From: Mycobacterium sp. E3198
GTDB lineage: Bacteria > Actinomycetota > Actinomycetes > Mycobacteriales > Mycobacteriaceae
Assembly: GCF_001667015.1 (NCBI RefSeq)
Contig: NZ_LZIS01000266.1
Coordinates: 1 to 64,000 of the forward strand
DNA: 64,000 nt
Direction: 5' to 3'
Positions 60,801 to 64,000 of the stretch are shown here, piece by piece; the first letter of the stretch is position 1, and the number at the start of each line of letters is the position of its first letter. The position numbers and the translations under genes are program-made. Below the pieces are notes generated by a model that was not told the DNA's origin, did no database searches, and saw only the letters and a list, made by a program, of their open reading frames with translations.

Positions 60801-61237
60801 GCCAGCGGGTCAATGCCGGCCCGTTCCAACGCTTCCCAGGACACCTCGAGCATGAGTCGCTGCTGCGGGTCCATCGCCAGCGCCTCGCTGGGCCCGACGC
60901 CGAAGAATCCGGCATCGAAATCGCCGGCGTTCTGCAGGAAGCTGCCCTGACGCGTGTACATCTTGCCCTGCGCGTCGGGGTCGGGGTCGTACAACGCGTC
61001 GATCTCCCAGCCGCGATCGGTGGGGAAATCCGAGACCGCGTCGCGGCCGTCGGCCACCAGCTGCCACAGGGATTCCGGAGAATCCACCCCACCGGCGTAG
61101 CGGCACGCCATGCCGACCACCGCCACCGGCTCGGACAGCTTGCCTTCCAGCTCGGCCACCCGTCGCCGGGTCCGCCTGAGGTCTGCGGTCAGGCGCTTGA
61201 GGTAATCGACGTGCTTTTCGGTGCTCGGCGTAGTCAT
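54881..61237 (-). CDS. pks8: Type I polyketide synthase Pks8-Pks17 (intact, fully reducing module)
   Basis: 2118 residues from the ATG at 61237 (MTTPSTEKHVDYLKRL); 48 further in-frame codons upstream overlap pks7 and are not used. N-terminal docking coiled coil about 8-33. KS about 36-455 with Cys205 (DTACSSS) and both His. AT about 565-860 with GHSVGE at Ser656 and HAFHS (753-757), predicting malonyl-CoA. DH about 920-1180 with His959 in HAVAGMVLFP. ER about 1400-1710 with LVHAAAGGVGMAAVQLA. KR about 1720-1900 with TGGTGMAGSALARHL and NYAAANSF. ACP about 1970-2040 with LGFDSLTAVELR. C-terminal acidic docking tail. M. tuberculosis has this as two genes (pks8, pks17). Confidence 0.93.
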   Translation of the reverse strand: MTTPSTEKHVDYLKRLTADLRRTRRRVAELEGKLSEPVAVVGMACRYAGGVDSPESLWQLVADGRDAVSDFPTDRGWEIDALYDPDPDAQGKMYTRQGSFLQNAGDFDAGFFGVGPSEALAMDPQQRLMLEVSWEALERAGIDPLALRGSPTGVFAGVIHAGYGGEVKGELEGYGLTGSTLSVASGRVSYVLGLEGPAVSVDTACSSSLVAMHLAAHSLRTGECDLALAGGVTVMATAAAFVEFSRQRALAPDGRCKVYAGAADGTSWSEGAGVLVLERLSDARRLGHPVLALLRGSAVNQDGASNGLTAPNGPSQQRVIRAALADAGLTTADVDVVEGHGTGTVLGDPIEAQALLATYGQDRPADRPLWLGSIKSNIGHTSAAAGVAGVIKMVQAMRHELLPQTLHVDVPSPHVDWSAGAVSVLTEPRPWTPEPANGPRRAGVSSFGISGTNAHVIIEEPPTEPESPAPHRDGADPVVPWVVSARSEAALADQAARLAAHVGADPGADVVDVGWSLATTRSSFEHRAVLVGGDRAALLDGLAGLASGHPGAAAVVGGARSVGKTVFMFPGQGSQWLGMGAALYGRFPEFARAFDEATEALDGHLRLPLRQVMWGDDPELLESTEYAQPALFAIEVALAALWRSWGVLPDVVMGHSVGELAAAHVAGVLSLADAACVVAARGRLMARLPAGGAMVAVAAAEAEVAPMLTEGVSIAAVNGPEAVVVSGERGAVDAVVDRLTALGRRVHRLPVSHAFHSALMDPMIDDFAAVLDGISVGEPRIELVSNVTGQLAGPGYGSAAYWLEHVREPVRFVDGLRLAESLGARVFVEVGPGAALTASLSQSLSAEPVASVITIAKDRPETESALRAAGGLYASGVGIDWAATYDGLAARRVPLPTYAFQRRRYWLPAELVGSGGVSTSGLAGAGHGLLGAVVERPDSGGVVLTGRMSTAAQPWLADHAVAGMVLFPGAGFVELVLRAGDEVGCSVVEELTLSAPLILPARGTVRVQVVVGAAGEAGRRAVSVYSSDVQPNSDWILHAEGELSAGSTEPAADLSLWPPAGATAVDAAGGYDRLAELGYDYGPAFRGLRAMWRRGEEIFAEVAVPQAAGMTVAGYGIHPVLLDAALHALGMDDAQARAVLPFSWQGVCLHAAGASRVRVRLGPVGAGAVSLELADPAGLPVLSVRELVLRPVSAEQLSAGAARPGGAALFQPTWSPVSLPPNGVAEAAVVWEPGSRDGAGLPGSVYAATHEALGVLQSWLAGDGSGVLVVQTRGAVAFDGEQVTDPAAAAVWGLVRSAQAEHPGRLVLLDSDGSVDVDTVIACGEPQVVVRAGEAYGARLAPAEGSALALPPGEWRLAAGDAGTLEDLAAQPCARAELTAGQVRVAVAAAGVNFRDVLVALGMYPGAADLGAEGAGVVTEVGPGVTGLSVGDAVTGIIGLTGSEAVVDERLVVRVPAGWSLVAAAGVPVVFLTALYGLSDLAGLKGGERVLVHAAAGGVGMAAVQLARHWGAEVFATASRGKWDTLRAMGFDDDHIGDSRTLEFEGKFLAATGGAGVDVVLNSLAGEFTDASLRLLVSGGRFIEMGKTDLRDAAAIAAQYPGVRYRAFDLMEAGPDRIAAMLGDLMSLFAAATLTPLPVKAFDVRHATEAYRFVSQARHTGKVVLTLPDGAGGLAAGTALITGGTGMAGSALARHLVAKYRVPHLMLVSRGGERADGAAELAAELRDAGASVSLIACDVGDPEAVAELLARVPARYPLRGVFHVAGVIDDGLIASLTPDRMDTVLRAKVDGAWHLHELTTELNLSAFVMFSSMAGIVGAPGQGNYAAANSFLDGLASYRRAQGLAGLSVAWGLWEEASAMTRHLGDTDRARMSRVGLAPLSSQQALQLLDDALLADCPLVVAARLDTAALGGDGAMVPPILRGLATRRARRVIADATTAASVSGLRARLHGLTAEQRHSELVDVVCGNAATVLGHATADVDAQRAFGDLGFDSLTAVELRNRLKTATGLTLSPTLIFDYPTPSALAEHLDAQLAMAPTNDPPDRMARFNDVARELQALIDQPGWSADDKARLTARIHTLLSTVSAPEPELDPAELLGDDLDTATESQLFAILDEEVGP

Positions 61238-61256
61238 TTCAGCGGAAGTTCCTGGC

Positions 61257-64000
61257 TCATGGGCGGCCGAGTTCTTCGTCGAGGATCGCGAAGAGTTGGC
61301 TTTCGTCGGCGGCGTCGAGGTCGTCGTCGAGCTCGTCACGGTGGTCGGGGTCGGGCCGGTCGGCCGAAGCCGCTGTGGCAAGCAGGTTTTGGAGGCGAGC
61401 GCTCAGTCGCGCCTTGTCGTCCGGCTTGCAGTCGGGCGAGTCCAGCAGCGCCTGCAGCTCGCGGACGATGTCCTCGAAGCGGGACATCAGGGCGGGTGCG
61501 TCGGCGGTGGTGGCCAGTTCGGCGCCCAGGTGGGCGGCCAGGGTCGCGGGGGTGGGGTAGTCGAAGATCAGGGTGGGCGAAAGCGTCAGGCCGGCAGCGG
61601 TTTTGAGGCGGTTGCGCAGCTCGACGGCGGTCAGTGAGTCGAAGCCGAGGTCCTGGAAGGCGCGGTCGGCGGCGATGTCGGCGCCGCTCGGCAGCCCCAA
61701 CACGGTCGCAGCGTTGCCGCGGACAAGGTCGACCAGCTCGCGCTGGCGCGCCTCGGGGCTCAGCCCGTGCAGGCGCGCCTTGAGGCCGGTCGTCGACGCG
61801 CTGTGACCGGGGTCGGTGACGACGCGGCGGGTGCGGCGGCCCGCCAGCTCCCGCAACAACGGAGGCAGCCCGGCGGCGTTGTCGGACAGGGCGGTTCGAT
61901 CCACTCGGACGGCCACCACCACGGGGTGGTCGACGAGCATGGCGGTGTCGAAGGAGTCGAGTGCCTGCTCGGTGGACAGGGCCGCCAGCCCGATGCGGCT
62001 CATCCGGGCTTTGTCCCGATCGCCCAGGTGTGCTGTCATCGCCGACGCCTGTTCCCACAGCCCCCAGGCCAGCGACACGCCCGGAAGTCCGTGCGCACGC
62101 CGGTGCGCGATGAGGCCGTCCAGGAACGTGTTGGCCGCGGCGTAGTTGGCCTGTCCCGGGGTGCCCACGATCCCGGCCATCGACGAAAACACCACGAACG
62201 CCGCCAAGTCGCGATCCCGGGTCAGCTCATGCAGGTTCCAGGCGCCGTCGACCTTGGCCCGCAACACCGCGTCGACGCGGTCGGCGGTCAAGGAGGAGAT
62301 CAACCCGTCGTCGAGCACCCCGGCGGCGTGGACGATCCCGCGCAGCGGGTAGTCCGCGGGCAGTTCGGCGAGCAGCCGCGCCACGGCGTCGCGGTCGGCC
62401 ACGTCGCAGGCCACCACCGACACCCGGGCCCCGGCGCCTTCCAGCCGGCTCACCAGCTCAGGCACCCCGGCGGCGTCCGCGCCGGCGCGGCTGACCAGCA
62501 CCACCTGGGCCACCCCGTAGCGCTCGACGAGGTGGCGGGCCAGCGCCGAACCGGCCATGCCGGTGCCGCCCGTGATCAGGACGCTGCCCCCGGCCAGCCC
62601 GCCACCGGATCCGGAAAGGGCGCCGCCGGGCCCGTCGGGGATGGTGAGGGCGACCTTGCCGATGTGGCGGGCGGAGCTGACGAAGCGATACGCCGCCGAG
62701 GCGCACCGGACGTCAAACGTCTTGAGCGGCAGCGGGTGTATCGCACCGTCGCGCAGCAGCCGGATCACCTCCGCCAGCATCGCGGCGGTGCGGTCGGCCC
62801 CGGCCTCCATCAGGTCGAACGACTGATAGGCCACGCCGGGGTATTGTTCGGCGACGGCCTGCGGATCGCGCGGGTCGGTCTTGCCCATCTCGATGAAGCG
62901 CCCGCCGGAGGCCAGCAGCCGCAACGACGCGTCGGTGAACTCGCCGGCCAGCGAGTTGAGCACCACATCGACTCCGGTCCCGCCGGTGGCGGCCATGAAC
63001 TTGCCCTCGAACTCCAGCGTCCGTGAATCGCCGATGTGGTCGTCGTCGAAGCCCATGGCGCGCAACGTGTCCCATTTGCCGCGGCTGGCGGTCGCGAACA
63101 CCTCCGCCCCCCAATGCCGCGCCAGCTGCACCGCGGCCATCCCCACCCCGCCGGTCGCGGTGTGCACCAGCACCCGCTCCCCGGCCTTCAGCCCGGCCAG
63201 ATCCGACAGCCCGTAGAGCGCCGTCAGGAACACCACCGGGACGCCGGCCGCCGTGACCAACGACCATTCCGCGGGGACCCGGACTACCAGCCGCTCGTCC
63301 ACCACGGCCTCGGAACCGACCACACCCAGCAATCCCATGACGGGGTCGCCGACGGCCAGCCCGGTCACGCCCGGCCCGACCTCGGTGACCACCCCGGCGC
63401 CCTCGGCCCCCAGCCGGCCGCCGCCGGGATACATGCCCAACGCCACCAACACATCCCGGAAGTTCACGCCGACCGCGGCCACCCCCACCCGCACCTGCCC
63501 GGCGGCGAGCTCCACCCGCGGGATCGGTCCCAGCACCAGGTCCTCCAGCGTGCCGGCGCTTCCCGCGTCCAACCGCCAGCCCCGGGACGGCAACGTCAGC
63601 ACGGACTCCGCCGCGACCGGCGCCAGGCGCGCCGCATGGACCACACCGGCGCGAATGACCAATTGCGGCTCGCCGCAACCGATCGCCGCCGCCACGTCCA
63701 CCGAGCCGTCGGAATCCACCAGCACCACCCGGCCGGGATGCTCGGATTGCGCCGACCGCACCAGCCCCCACACCGCCGCGCCGGCCAGATCCGAAACATC
63801 CTCGCCCGCAAGCGCGACGGCCCCACGGGTGAGCACCGCCAACACCCCGGAACCCTCGCCGGCCAACCAGGACTGCAGCACGCCCAACACCTCGGTGGCG
63901 GCCGCGTGTACCGAGCCCACCACGTCGGGTCCGGCGGCGGCCAGCTCCCAGATCGCGAGGCCTTCGCCAACATCGTTGTCGCCCAGGGCTATCGGAGACC
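61257..64000 (-). CDS. pks7: Type I polyketide synthase Pks7, 3' part only
   Basis: Open from the window edge (first full codon at 63998) to the stop at 61257, about 913 residues, so the N-terminal KS-AT-DH part lies outside. Seen in order: the end of the DH-ER linker, ER with LVHTATGGVGMAAVQLA, KR with TGGTGMAGSALARHL and NYAAANTFLDGL, ACP with LGFDSLTAVELR, and a C-terminal docking tail (DDLDAADESQLFAILDEELG). The GTG at 63923 is internal and not a start. It ends 19 bases before pks8, and its tail should dock onto the Pks8 coiled coil. Confidence 0.9.
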   Translation of the reverse strand, partial: SPIALGDNDVGEGLAIWELAAAGPDVVGSVHAAATEVLGVLQSWLAGEGSGVLAVLTRGAVALAGEDVSDLAGAAVWGLVRSAQSEHPGRVVLVDSDGSVDVAAAIGCGEPQLVIRAGVVHAARLAPVAAESVLTLPSRGWRLDAGSAGTLEDLVLGPIPRVELAAGQVRVGVAAVGVNFRDVLVALGMYPGGGRLGAEGAGVVTEVGPGVTGLAVGDPVMGLLGVVGSEAVVDERLVVRVPAEWSLVTAAGVPVVFLTALYGLSDLAGLKAGERVLVHTATGGVGMAAVQLARHWGAEVFATASRGKWDTLRAMGFDDDHIGDSRTLEFEGKFMAATGGTGVDVVLNSLAGEFTDASLRLLASGGRFIEMGKTDPRDPQAVAEQYPGVAYQSFDLMEAGADRTAAMLAEVIRLLRDGAIHPLPLKTFDVRCASAAYRFVSSARHIGKVALTIPDGPGGALSGSGGGLAGGSVLITGGTGMAGSALARHLVERYGVAQVVLVSRAGADAAGVPELVSRLEGAGARVSVVACDVADRDAVARLLAELPADYPLRGIVHAAGVLDDGLISSLTADRVDAVLRAKVDGAWNLHELTRDRDLAAFVVFSSMAGIVGTPGQANYAAANTFLDGLIAHRRAHGLPGVSLAWGLWEQASAMTAHLGDRDKARMSRIGLAALSTEQALDSFDTAMLVDHPVVVAVRVDRTALSDNAAGLPPLLRELAGRRTRRVVTDPGHSASTTGLKARLHGLSPEARQRELVDLVRGNAATVLGLPSGADIAADRAFQDLGFDSLTAVELRNRLKTAAGLTLSPTLIFDYPTPATLAAHLGAELATTADAPALMSRFEDIVRELQALLDSPDCKPDDKARLSARLQNLLATAASADRPDPDHRDELDDDLDAADESQLFAILDEELGRP

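Noticed and set aside
61238..61381. Extra 48-codon N-terminus for Pks8
   Set aside because: It is Thr/Ser/Pro-rich, out of frame over the 3' end of pks7, and lies ahead of a canonical PKS docking start at 61237.

Overview
The window is high-GC, gene-dense mycobacterial DNA. About two thirds of it follows, in reverse orientation, the block that I recall as Rv1660-Rv1719 of Mycobacterium tuberculosis. Several genes that are split there are whole here (pks8/pks17 and the Rv1667c/Rv1668c ABC-F gene), and there are insertions without counterparts in that block, so I take it to be a nontuberculous Mycobacterium. The species cannot be fixed from the sequence. Homology to Rv numbers is from memory of those families, not from a search.

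Layout. 1-5.1 kb, next to a tRNA-Pro(GGG) gene, is an accessory patch. It holds a long perfect inverted repeat at the window edge, a metal-transport operon in which a CtpC-like N-terminal domain is fused to a FetB-like permease, debris of a response regulator and of an FHA protein, and a proline-rich DUF2993 membrane protein. 5.4-7.8 kb is a short operon (SDR, cyclase, IclR regulator) with its own promoter and probable operator. 7.9-13.05 kb is the tightly coupled operon ParA-like - scpA - scpB - rluB - cmk - der, with 4-base overlaps at all five junctions. 13.2-27.1 kb is conserved housekeeping: O-methyltransferase, xerD, Nudix hydrolase, pyrG, mctB, steA, recN, nadK, tlyA, Rv1693-Rv1691-like genes, a DUF732 secreted protein and tyrS. 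27.2-32.6 kb mixes a BASS transporter, mpg, an ammonium transporter with an altered twin-histidine site, and an ABC exporter with its TetR regulator behind a tandem palindromic operator. 32.4-35.6 kb holds a Trm112-like protein and a large lipase/acyl-CoA-synthetase-like fusion.

36.5-43.8 kb is an accessory operon of seven genes (membrane protein, gluconate-2-dehydrogenase small subunit, GMC oxidoreductase, GH15 hydrolase, SDR, small membrane protein, enolase-superfamily enzyme) that looks like an oxidative route for a sugar or sugar acid. 43.9-47.2 kb has a PAS-ANTAR antiterminator, a DUF4396 membrane protein, a D-amino-acid oxidase and an LpqS-like lipoprotein near a copper-box-like palindrome.

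47.5-64 kb is a polyketide cluster. On the plus strand lie an ABC-F ATPase and CYP139. On the minus strand, in transcription order, lie pks7 (only its 3' part is in the window), an intact pks8-17, pks9 and the type III synthase pks11. Pks9 is KS-AT-ACP with glutamine in place of the KS catalytic cysteine, i.e. a KSQ loading module. Pks7 and Pks8 carry matching docking ends, and the Pks11 gene has its own AT-rich regulatory region. A reasonable model is that Pks9 makes an acetyl starter, Pks7 and Pks8 build a reduced chain, Pks11 extends and cyclises it, and CYP139 oxidises it.
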